DNA from: Melastoma dodecandrum
Taxonomy: Eukaryota > Streptophyta > Magnoliopsida > Myrtales > Melastomataceae
Reading direction: 5' to 3'
DNA: 64,000 nucleotides
NCBI GenBank assembly: GCA_029817715.1
Contig: JARUPY010000549.1
Location: forward strand, 21,256 to 85,255
The position numbers and the translations under genes are program-made. This document shows, piece by piece, positions 33,727-43,524 of this stretch. The notes under the pieces are model-generated. The model was given only the letters and a program-made list of their open reading frames with translations, made no database searches and was not told the origin of the DNA. Positions within the stretch are counted from its first letter, which is position 1, and each line of letters begins with the position of its first letter.

Positions 33727-34781
33727 GGCAAAATATCGATTTTTGGCCTCAAGTATTGGCAAACTTTTCGATTTTGCAAATCGTTTAAAATTTTTTTAAT
33801 TTGGCCTTAAATCGATGACACTTTTGTATGAGGCCTTATTTGTGACGGACGTTAGATTTTTGACGGAAATATTGACGTGGCATTAACATTAATATTTTTG
33901 TCTTACGTGGAATTATCTAGTGGGATGAATTACAGGTTAAAATCAAATCGCAGAAAGAGGGGTTAGGGTTAGGTGTAATCTCCATTTTTGGCAATGACGG
34001 AGGAGGAAGAGGGCGGAGGAGAGGGCTTCGAGGAATGGGACGCCGACTTCCTTAACCAGCTTATCCACGTCGAGGAGCGCGCCCTCTCCTCTTCCTCTTC
34101 CTCTTCCACCTTCACCCCCTCCTTCCAATCCTCCTCCTTCACCCAACCTCTAATTCTCTCTGACTTGCCTCCATTGCCCTCCTCCCCACCGTGGAACCCC
34201 CGTAAGAACCTCCCTCCCCCTCCCCCTCCCCCTTTCCCCCTCAGCTTCTCCCCTCCTCGAGAGCTCTCTCAGCGCCCTCCCCTTGACTCCGATGCCCGCC
34301 GCCAAATTGGATGGCCGCCTCCTCCTCCGACGACGAAGGCTCCTCGTTCCCTGGTCCGTTCTATCTTCATGACCTACTGACCGATTGCTGAGTTCTTGAT
34401 TCCTGGATTTCTGATTGAAACTTTCGCTTTCTGCTTGATCTCATCTCGCTCCCGCAGAAGGACGGCGGTGAAACCAGGAATAAGCGTGGGAGGAGAAGGG
34501 ATCCCCAGAATAGGGTTAGGGTTAGGGGTTATATGTATATGAACCCTAACCCCTCTTTCTGCGATTTGATTTTAACCGGGTAACTCCACGTAAGACAAAA
34601 TATATTAATGTCAATGCCACGTAAATAATTCACCAACATTTCCGTCAAAAATCTAACGTCCGTCACAAATAAGGCCTCATACAAAAGTGTCATCGATTTA
34701 AGGCCAAATTGAAAAATTTTTAAACGATTTGTAAAATCGAAAAATTTGCCAATACTTGGGGCCAAAAATCGATATTTTGCC
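33727..34781. mobile_element. Pack-MULE-like element with ~240-bp terminal inverted repeats
   Basis: A 1,055-bp element. The left end (33727-33970) and right end (34542-34781) are inverted copies of each other with few differences. Both begin GGCAAAATATCGATTTTTGG when read inward, and both run through CTTACGTGGA to CGCAGAAAGAGGGGTTAGGG. A perfect 9-bp duplication (TTAATTTTA) flanks it. Long TIRs plus a 9-bp duplication are the signature of Mutator-like elements. There is no transposase. The interior (about 570 bp) is GC-rich and codes for a fragment that looks like host gene sequence, as in Pack-MULEs. The right edge is about 300 bases from the PP2C start codon. Confidence 0.87.
33994..34540 (+). 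pseudogene. Gene fragment captured in the MULE (possible SUV2/ATRIP N-terminus)
   Basis: An ATG at 33994, only 24 bases inside the left inverted repeat, opens a frame of 129 codons ending at 34380. It begins MTEEEEGGGEGFEEWDADFL, followed by NQLIHVEERALSSS, a proline-rich stretch and FSPPRELSQR. After an intron-like interval with a CGCAG acceptor (about 34457) a second piece reads KDGGETRNKRGRRRRD and then runs into the right inverted repeat. The acidic start, the VEERALS motif and PPRELSQR recall plant SENSITIVE TO UV 2 (ATRIP homologue) N-termini, but that is from memory. The rest of any such protein is missing, so this is a captured fragment. Transcription from the TIR is possible. Confidence 0.5.
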
Positions 34782-34790
34782 TTAATTTTA
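34782..34790 (+). repeat. Right 9-bp target-site duplication of the Pack-MULE-like element
   Basis: The sequence is TTAATTTTA, identical to 33718-33726, immediately after the terminal GATATTTTGCC. Confidence 0.88.
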
Positions 34791-35083
34791 TATAACAGAC
34801 AAACATAAGTTGACCGGGAAATGAAGGACACCCGAACCGAGAGGCCCCAAGAGAAACAATGGAATGGGCCTCAGCCCAATCCCATTCATTACTCTCACGT
34901 TATTGGAACGACGACAGAGGAGGTGCGCAAGAAAATAAGGAAGTCGGTTGTGAGAAAAGCGGGTGTCGTGTCTCCTCCGAGAGAGTGCCTCGTTTGCCCC
35001 CCACCCTGTCTCTCTCTCTCGGTGGCATTTCGTCGTCCATATCCCATTCATACTTGCCGAGACCCAGCAGTCGGATCCAATCC

Positions 35084-36337
35084 ATGGCCGGCAAAGAGAT
35101 CCTCCACAAGATGAAGGTGTGGTTACCCCCCCCTCCTCCCTCTTCTCTCCCGTGTTATTCCACTAATATTCCAATGCATGGGTGTTTGATCCATTCCTAC
35201 CTCGTTTAAAACCGCTTAGGAAAAGGTTGGTTTAGGGTCATCTGCGAATGCCGGCTCCGGCAAGGGCAAGAGCAAGGTGTCCAAGCACGTCACTCATGGT
35301 TTCTACCTCGTCAAGGGAAAATCCGACCACGCCATGGAGGACTATGCCGTCGCGGAGTTCAAGCAGGTTGACGACAACGAGCTTGGGTTGTTCGCCATCT
35401 TTGACGGCCACTTGAGTCATGAGATCCCCGATTATCTCAGGTCCCACCTGTTCGACACAATCATACAAGAGGTCGGTGGTCGGCTCCCCTTGGTCTTCTC
35501 GATTCGTAAGTGCCTTCGGTAGCCTCCGTCACATCTGAAGTTGCTTTTTCTGGGCATGCAGCCTGACTTTTGGACGATGCCGGAGAGAGCCATTCGGAGG
35601 GCATACCGCATAACCGATGAAACTATCCTCGAAAAGGCTGCTCAGTTTGGGAAAGGGGGCTCGACGGCAGTTACGGCGATACTGATCAATTGCCAGAAGC
35701 TGATTGTGGCGAATGTTGGGGATTCCAGGGCTGTTATCTGCAGGAATGGGGTCGCGAAGCAGCTGTCGGTGGATCATGAGCCGAGGACTGAAAGGGAGAG
35801 CATCGAGAACCGAGGCGGGTTCGTGTCCAACTTTCCTGGTGGGCCCTTAAAGTCCTTCCCCGTAGCCATTTTTCTCATCTTTAAGGATTGAAGTGAAGAA
35901 GCAGCAGCAACGCCTAATCAGCACACAGGAAATTAAATCATCTTCTATTTTGTTTCTCTCAGGAGATGTCCCTCGAGTTGATGGGCAATTGGCCGTGGCA
36001 AGGGCATTTGGAGACAAGAGCATAAAGGAGCATCTGTGCTCTGAACCCGATGTTGCAGTGGAGGAGATATATGAGGACACGGAGTTCATCATCCTGGCCA
36101 GCGACGGCCTCTGGAAGGTTAGGCTACATTGTTGCGATTCACTGATTTGCTTCAATTCATTCCAGTCGACTGAAGTTGCCGGAATCCTATTAACTGCAGG
36201 TGATGTCGAACCAAGATGCAGCTGATTCAATAAAGCAAATCAAGGATGCCAAGTCTGCCGCGAGGCACTTGGCTGAGGAAGCCTTGAACAGGAAGAGTTC
36301 TGATGACATATCCTGCATTGTTGTGAGGTTTCAATAA
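35084..36337 (+). CDS. Protein phosphatase 2C (PPM family, PP2C39-like)
   Basis: The five exons are 35084-35116, 35220-35471, 35562-35838, 35963-36117 and 36200-36337, giving 284 aa. All PPM motifs are present: KSDHAMEDYAVAE (metal-binding Asp), FAIFDGHLSHEI (DGH), GKGGSTAVTAI, VANVGDSRAVIC, LSVDHEPRTERESIE, VARAFGDKSIK, IILASDGLWKV (metal Asp) and RKSSDDISCIVVRF (final Asp). It is therefore very likely an active Mg/Mn-dependent Ser/Thr phosphatase. The short N-terminus (MAGKEILHKMKEKVGLGSS) is typical of the small cytosolic/nuclear plant clade that includes Arabidopsis PP2C39. It lacks the ABA-receptor-binding Trp region features of clade A. Its promoter is only about 290 bases from the Pack-MULE-like element. 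Confidence 0.94.
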
Positions 36338-36657
36338 CTTCTGGTGGGGAGGCCGACTATGACCCAAAACCTGGATCTCGTGTACATTGTCTGTTCCCTT
36401 TCTTCTTCGGTTAGAACTGTGCTTGCTCTCTGTCGATCTTTTCGTCGTTAGCATCACTAGTTCACTGTGTGAGGCTGGGCTTCATGATATGGAGTACGAC
36501 TTAGCACATTTCTAGGACGCATGTTTGAGACCTCGAGTCTGACAGACATACAAATCGTCAGTTATCCCTCTTGGACGGAGATCTGAGGCTAGGATCTGCA
36601 GTTTATTTGATGGCATGGTGGAGCCCGTAGCTGGAGGAAGGTCAAGCGGGGAAGGTA

Positions 36658-36677
36658 TGACAGAAGAGAGGAAGCAA
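36658..36677 (-). promoter_or_regulatory. Decayed miR156 target site of the SPL relic
   Basis: On the minus strand these 20 bases read TTGCTTCCTCTCTTCTGTCA. The canonical miR156 response element of SPL3/4/5 transcripts is GTGCTCTCTCTCTTCTGTCA; 17 of 20 bases match. The 3' 13 bases, which pair with the miRNA seed, are perfect. It lies just downstream of the SBP-box relic on the same strand, in the 3' UTR position expected for SPL3/4/5. Confidence 0.75.
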
Positions 36678-36702
36678 AATGAGAGAAAGGGGGGCGGCCT
36701 CG

Positions 36703-37122
36703 TCACGTTGCTCGTCTATTTGCTAGATGTGCTTGATTCTCAGGTACCATGACCTGGTCTCCGCCGCCTCCGTTGGTTTGACGACGTTGAATTTCCTTCA
36801 TCCGAGAACTCCCAGGCCTATGGTGGCTCAAGTTTTTACCATAGAAGTCGCCGTCACCGCTCTTTCTACGGGCGCTGGTTGTGGCCTGCCAAGCGTCTGC
36901 GGCAGCTCCTCTTTGATTTGTCAAGCTTGCCCACCCCCTGAAACCTGTGAAAAACCACAGCGCGCGTGATTATAGCTTGATAGGACTTGTGACTTCTATT
37001 TTGCATGTCGGCTTTCAGCTTAAGCAGCTGAATTGCTGACAAAATCTCTTCCTTATGTCGGCAACCATAACAGTAGGCACCTTGGAATGGACCTAGCAGA
37101 CCTTATGGCAACGGTGATACAA
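36703..37122 (-). pseudogene. Dead SPL3/4/5-type SBP-box transcription factor gene
   Basis: On the minus strand, exon 1 remains (about 37122-37020) read YHRCHKVC, a stop, then VHSKVPTVMVADIRKRFCQQ and FS. Living genes have YHRRHKVCE.HSKAPxVxVAGLxQRFCQQCS. Exon 2 starts at 36944 behind an intact-looking TTTTTCACAG acceptor and reads RFQGVGKLDKSKRSCRRRL and AGHNQR, then a one-base insertion breaks the NLS (RRRK appears only in the next frame). The intron lies at the position conserved in all SBP genes. Four inactivating changes are visible: Glu to stop (37093-37095), zinc-ligand Cys to Phe, donor GT to CT, and the frameshift at the GGG run 36870-36872. It is non-functional. A 3' miR156 site survives at 36658-36677. 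Confidence 0.87.
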
Positions 37123-37319
37123 GCAGGGAGGGGTGGTCCCTGGCTTCTGTTCTTCCTGTTCCTGGGTGACAATGACACAACAAAATGTTTTTCCTTTAGT
37201 CGGGGTGGTTTTTGTACATGCGAAATGTACATAAACAATGAGAACCTTTTGCCATGCCTGGGCCCGGGCCTGGGCCTAAATATTTCTCCCCCCCCCCAAC
37301 CCAAGGACCAAATATCATT

Positions 37320-37660
37320 CTCTGCCACCGGAGTCACCCGTCCCTCCGCGTGCGTCTCCATCCAATCCCCCTGCTGTTTCCCCCGAGTTCTTCGGAGCCT
37401 CACACGCCGACTCCGGCTAGCACCCCTGCCCCACATCCTTCTCTGAGCAAGGCGCCGTCCCTCAGCCCAGCCGACCACCCTACTGCATCCCCACCGTCAC
37501 ATTCCCTGACTTCGGCTCCGACCGAATCCCTGTCACCCCAGTCAACCATGTCTCCTTCCCCGTCTCCCCGACATGCCAACTCCAGCTGCCTCTGCCCCTG
37601 CACGAGAGGGATCCTCTGTGTCGGCCATCACCAGCCTTCATGCTGTTGAGAAAGGTTGTA
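37320..37660 (+). pseudogene. Possible arabinogalactan-protein gene fragment
   Basis: Across two frameshifts the plus strand gives Pro/Ser/Thr/Ala-rich strings typical of classical AGP backbones: PPRASPSNPPAVSPE, then HTPTPASTPAPHPSLSKAPS, then TMSPSPSP, then DMPTPAASAPA. There is no signal peptide in phase and no hydrophobic GPI-anchor tail. A decayed AGP is the best reading, but low-complexity C-rich DNA can produce similar strings by chance. Confidence 0.38.
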
Positions 37661-38762
37661 ATCGGCAAACCCAAAATCACACAAGAAAAATGAGTCTGAT
37701 ATGGTATTATAAGTGTAAACGGACTACTTCCCCGTTAATTTTAGAGTGAAAACACTACACTTGTGTTTTCGGCTCAGGACGTGGCGTGATGAAATGAGTT
37801 GCTCAAATCGGGTTGGCTCTCCTGAATCACTACTTTTCTAATACTTTTTATTATGTGGAGTTCTCAATTCCACCCGTCATGTGACTCTGAATGTTATTTA
37901 ATGAATTACAAATGCAACATCCGACAGTAGCAGTGAAAGCTAATACTCGTCATGATGCATGCGATCGACTGGTACTTTTGAGAATCTCTTCTTTTTTTAT
38001 TTATGTACTCCTGAATCCTGTCAGATAAACAATTTCAATTGCTGTGTTTTCAACAGTTTAAGTAAAAAAGCAAAGATTTTAGTTGAGCTTGCAGATGCTC
38101 TTCGAAGCAGGCTGAACGACTTTTGATGAATTGGAGAATGTAAGGTTTGATGGACATAATCAATCATACATCCTTTCGTATGTATACTGTACAATTGGGA
38201 CGCTTTATGGACACATTGTTTTCTTTTTGTTTCTTTTCTGAAACCGAGTCATAGCGATGATTTAATTAAGTTCCGTCAACTTCAGGTATGGGTGGGTACA
38301 AAAAATGTGGCGATGATTTCCTGACCGGTTCCCTGATAATAATGATTCTTATAAGATTAGTTGTGGGAACACAACACCCACGCCTGACATGAGACCTCGG
38401 AATGATTCGATTCGCTCCATGTACTTGCAAGTTTCAAGGCTGTTGCATCTCGGGCAATTCTCTACCGAGGTTATCTGAGGGATAATTCTATATCTGCCTA
38501 CTTTCCTTGCAATCAGCTTAAAAGCCTGTCTTCGACTTTTGTACGACTACGTGGGCCTTTTGCGTCCGGCCCATTAACGACCAACACCACAGGCCTCTTT
38601 ACCTCAAATGGATTACTTGAATGGACCCGGTTCACATTCCTAAAGCCCAAATCGGGGCCGATGTATTCAGTCGCCGGCGTGATGTGGACAGTCAACAGAC
38701 TGCGCTGCCAATAAACGCGAGGGTTGGGGTTGGCCGCAGAATCCTGCTTCCCTTGTGAAAAG
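37661..38762. other. Intergenic; promoter of the DEP1 gene
   Basis: AT-rich sequence to about 38500, then a more GC-balanced leader before the start at 38763. No gene recognised. Confidence 0.35.
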
Positions 38763-41700
38763 ATGGCATTGAACGGAGGCGGAGCTACGACGTCGTCTCA
38801 GGCATACCTAGAGAGCAAGGCTGTCGGGGACGCAAAGAGCTTGATCGCGGAGCTCTGCCGCCACTTCTACCCGCTCGGCTGGGTCTCCGGCACTGGCGGC
38901 AGCATCGCCCTCAGAGTGCATGACGACTCCCTCCCTCGCCCTCGCCAACTCATCGCCATGTCTCCCTCCGGTGCGGTTTCATTCCTATTTTTTTATAGGA
39001 CGCGGCGAGTTCAATCCTCTTCTTCTCCTCCTCCTCCAAGATTGATCCTGTCGAGCTAAATCTTCTCGTTCCGAGATTGATTTTCTGTATGTGGGCCAGG
39101 CGTCCAGAAGGAGAGGATGGAAGCAGTGGATATGTATGTGTTGTCCGAGAGTGGAGACGTGTTGTCGGCTCCCTTTCCCAAGCCTTACCCGAACAAACCT
39201 CCCAAGTGTACGGACAGTGCCGCTGTCTTCATGAAGGTATCCATCGTGTGGTATATTCTGCCAGTTACTTCTTAGTCAAGGTCCTGTCTTTTGTTTCATG
39301 TCTTTTATCAAACTGTTATTCTCGTTAGCGAAAGGGGTTACTAATTTCTTTTACTGGTATATTCCGCACAGGGCAGGTTTACATGCTGCCTAATGTTTCC
39401 AATTTTTTTTTGTATGCATTTTCCTGAAGGCATTTGAGATGCGAAATGCGGGAGCAGTTATTCATAGTCACGGAATCGAATCATGTCTTGTAACAATGCT
39501 TAATCCCTCGGCAAAAGAATTTCGAGTAAGTCCTTCTAAGTGTCTTCCATTCTGTTTTCTTTTCCTGCTTGAATTATGTCTAGATAATTGAAAGAAATTC
39601 TGCTTTGTAATTTTCATTTAGGTGGAGACGTATTCTCCTGGCTCTGTTTATCGGTTTTTTTCAATTTTAGTTCTGACTAACTGACCAAATCTTAGTTGAA
39701 GAGATCAGCAGCTGATTAAATATCTCGATGACGTGGGGTGGGTAATCTTCTGATAGGCAGGACTGATCAATTACCGAACCAAGTGCACTAGATCCATGTT
39801 TTGAATTGTGATATTTCGTGGTGTGGATTGATTGCTGGAGTTAAGGTTGGGAGGGCTTGGCACCTATAGGCTCTTTGATGTCTTTTTGCAGATTACTCAT
39901 ATGGAGATGATTAAAGGAATTCAGGGCCATGGTTACTATGACGAACTTGTTGTCCCAATAATCGAAAACACAGCTCATGAAAATCAACTCACAGAGGCCC
40001 TTGCAGAAGCTGTATGTTCCTTTTATCCAACAAAATTTGATCGCTATATTGATGTTATGTTTTCCTTTCGATACTTTAGATTTCATCAAGCTATTGGTTC
40101 AACCCTTCTACTGCTTGCCCATCATTGCATACACCACAACATACTTCAGTTTATAAACAATATAATGCTGGGGGCCATTTAAAATTTTCTGAATCAGCAT
40201 TCAAAATTCTTCTTTTATTTCTGCAACCCGCCTCTAATTTGTGGGCATAGCTAATCGGACAGATGTATTTTTCGTTATAGATAGAAGGCTACCCAAGGAC
40301 AACTGCTGTCCTTGTTAGAAATCATGGTGTATATATATGGGGAGACACATGGATCAGCGCCAAAACGCAGGTGAGTATATTCTCTGTTGGTTGCACTAGC
40401 TTCATGCATCTCCTAGCCAGACAATATGTGAAAATATGGACCACAGGAACTGATGATTTATATGTCCAGGCCGAGTCCTACCACTATCTATTTGATGCTG
40501 CGGTCAAACTTTACCAGCTTGGCTTGGATTGGTCCACCCCAAACCATGGTCCCCTACAGGATGGCAAAACTGTGGGTGGAGTTGGAGAAATTCAGAAGTC
40601 CCTGAAGGCCATGGAGTCGGTGCCTGTAAGTTCATCCAAGCATTTATTGATAATGCAGCCTCTGGTTTGAATTTGTTCTTTAATAGAGTTGGTGCCCCTT
40701 TATCCGTTTTACCATTGTTTTATTTTTTCCCTATTTTTCATGCAGAGGTGTATTCTTCTAGATATCGAGGGAACTACTACTCCCATAACATTTGTGACTG
40801 ACGTTCTTTTCCCATATGCTCGGGATAATGTCAAGAGTCATCTTTCAGCGACATTTCATACAGCAGAAACTCAAGATGACGTCAAGTTACTACGCAGACA
40901 GGTGAGCATCTTCTCCTATTGCCATGGGTACCATTTTGCTAATTCAGTGCAGCTGCTGGAATTCAAACTTGTGATCTCCAAGAAAATCCTCAGTGTCCCG
41001 ACTGTTGGGTGTCCCCTTAGTTATAATTCTATTGTCATGTTTTTTCATTGCTGCTAATTCACTGAATAATGGAGCTCGAAAATGTTGGAATATATATAGT
41101 AAATTCATGATGTGTCTCTTCACTCCCTGAACACCCGTGGGAGGATGCTCGGACTCTTACAGGCGCAGTGAATTTCGGGAAAATGAATAGCCTCCTTGAT
41201 CTATGATGGAAGTGGTGGTTTGCCAACATTTACCACAAACAAATTAGTTTGCCAAATTTTATCTTCTATATTGCAATATGGTTTCGGTTTCTTCCTCTGA
41301 ATTTTGACTGAAAGTCGAGCTTGTCTATATCAATTGGTAGATTGAAGATGATTTAGAAGGGGGTATTCATGGAGCTGTACCTATCCCAGCTGATGAGGAA
41401 GGGGAAGAGAAGGTGATAGCAGCCCTAGTTGCTAATATTGAAGTGATGATAAGAGCTGATCGAAAGATTACCTCGTTGAAACAGTTGCAAGTAAGGATTA
41501 AAAGTTTATGCATATCAAAATTTTGGAGTGATTTCAGAAAGATAAGTTACTATTTTACATCCAGGGTCACATCTGGAAGACTGGATTTTCCAAAAAGGAA
41601 ATTAAAGGAGTTGTGTTTGAGGATGTTCCACCAGCGCTTGAGAAGTGGCACACTTCTGGTAAAAGAGTGAGTTGCAATTCATTCTTTTCAAATTTCCAAT

Positions 41701-42750
41701 TTTTTACTGTTTTGCACAACTCCAGCACTGCTCATGGCGTGAAAGTATTTTGTTTGTTATGTGACTCGGTAATCTTTTGTGAATTAGTCATTCATTATTC
41801 TTCCTGCAAGTCAGTCTATTCCATTGCCTGGTGTCTTTTGTGACAATACCTTAAAAAAATGAGGGGCAGAATTAAATACACCAGCGATATTTTCTTTTAT
41901 CCCTTACTTTTCTTATTGGACAAATATGTTGTCTCTACTGGACATGGCAGATATGGTGCATCTTCCGTGAAGCAGCAGCTAGCTTGGGTTCAATGTTCAC
42001 GCATTCTTTTTAAAATTGCATACCCATGTAAAAATGAATGACCCTGGGTTTCTAATGATAATTTATTCATCCTATCATGAACATCATGTGTAGCCTTCTA
42101 GTTTTACTCATTCAGTATTCTTCTGTCCCAGATCTATATATATTCTAGCGGTAGCAGATTGGCCCAGAGACTTCTCTTTGGAAATACAAATCATGGAGAC
42201 TTGAGAAAGCATCTCTCTGGATTTTTTGACACCACAGTGGGGTAATTAGAATTGCATTATTTACTTTATTATTGCTCTCTCTTCCATCCATGTTGCTCCA
42301 GATGTTTCAATATTCAGTAATGGATCTGATTTTTTGGTCCTCTATTTCTTGAAGGAATAAGAAGGAAACTCGCAGCTATGTAGAGATCTTTGAATCACTG
42401 GGGGTTGACCAGCCATCGGAGATATTATTTGTTACGGATGTATATCAAGAAGCTGTTGCAGCAAAACAGGCAGGCAAGCAAATGACTTCCCTTTTTTCCC
42501 GTCTTTTTTTACTAAGTTGCTCTGAGGTTGTTAGCTAAGCCACTGTAGACTACTCTATAGATATGGCCAGGGAAAATTCATGGAAGACTTAAATTTCTGC
42601 ATGCTTAAAGATTAATCTTTGGAACGTTCAATAGTATTGATTTCTGATAAATGTTCAGGTCTCCAAGTAATGATCTCTGTTCGTCCGGGAAATGCATCTC
42701 TTCCTGAGGATAATGGCTTCAAAACCATTACTTCTTTTGAGGAAATCTGA
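38763..42750 (+). CDS. DEP1: Bifunctional methylthioribulose-1-phosphate dehydratase / enolase-phosphatase E1
   Basis: The twelve exons are 38763-38970, 39100-39236, 39430-39525, 39892-40011, 40281-40370, 40470-40625, 40746-40901, 41341-41490, 41565-41666, 42132-42241, 42355-42473 and 42659-42750. All phases close to 511 aa. The N-terminal half is a class II aldolase-like dehydratase: [32 protein letters not shown] with zinc-binding His residues, and RNHGVYIWG. The C-terminal half is a HAD phosphatase: [15 protein letters not shown] with nucleophile and acid Asp (here DxE, the E1 variant), [15 protein letters not shown], and [17 protein letters not shown]. Together they catalyse two to three consecutive steps of the cytosolic methionine salvage (Yang) cycle. 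Length and fusion match the plant enzyme. Intron 11 uses a GC donor. Confidence 0.96.
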
Positions 42751-43524
42751 TCAGGGACGCTGAAGTGCTCGAACTACTCATCAAGGTGAACTTTCTAGCC
42801 CACATCCCATCCCTTTGTGACCAAGTGCTTTTCTTTCTAATAAATGCACATGTAGTTTCTTATTAGTAATGCCAGTGTCCTGCCTTCGGATGACCCACTG
42901 AACGCTAGCACAGTAAATCTGATGAACAACATTTTTCAATCCAGGATATGTACACTGTATCCACGGAGAGAGGTGCTTCCATGTCCATGAGTATTGGCTG
43001 GACCTACAACGACCGGCAAAATTCGGGATGCATCAAACCAACTCATGTATTTTAATAGACGAAAAGATGATGTTTCCACAGGGGAAAACTCGTGGTGTAC
43101 CCCAGTTAGTTGTTTGGAAGACGTGTTTCGCCGCACGTTTGGGGTGTGATTTCTGGGGGTCGTAATAAAAATGCCAGAAAAGGCCTCTCATGGCATTCTT
43201 GACTACTTGCATGGGGGAACTGGTTGATCATTCACCCGTGCCACCCTGTACGGACTGCAATAGAAGTTCCTGTTACTTTGGATTACCATAACTTATCCTT
43301 CTGTCTTCCTTTCTGCCATTACTTGGCCGAGTATTGTTGACATGACACTGTAATTCGTCATAGACAAAGTTCAGCCTGTTTAATCAGGTCATCAATGAAG
43401 AAGCCGATTACTTCTGTCTGTAGAAAGTATATGGCTGCACCGCAGTGGTACATTTTGGGAAGTTGAGGTGGTGGTCCCAGGGCCAACAAGACAGTCCGGC
43501 CATTCGCGCTATGATTAAACATGC
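42751..43524. other. Intergenic between convergent DEP1 and VQ genes
   Basis: This should hold both 3' UTRs. Nothing else recognised. Confidence 0.35.

Noticed and set aside
36658..36677. A MIR156 precursor on the plus strand, since the plus strand reads nearly like mature miR156
   Set aside because: No miR156-star-like partner lies within hairpin distance, three positions differ from mature miR156, and the site lies downstream of an SBP relic on the opposite strand, which explains it as a target.
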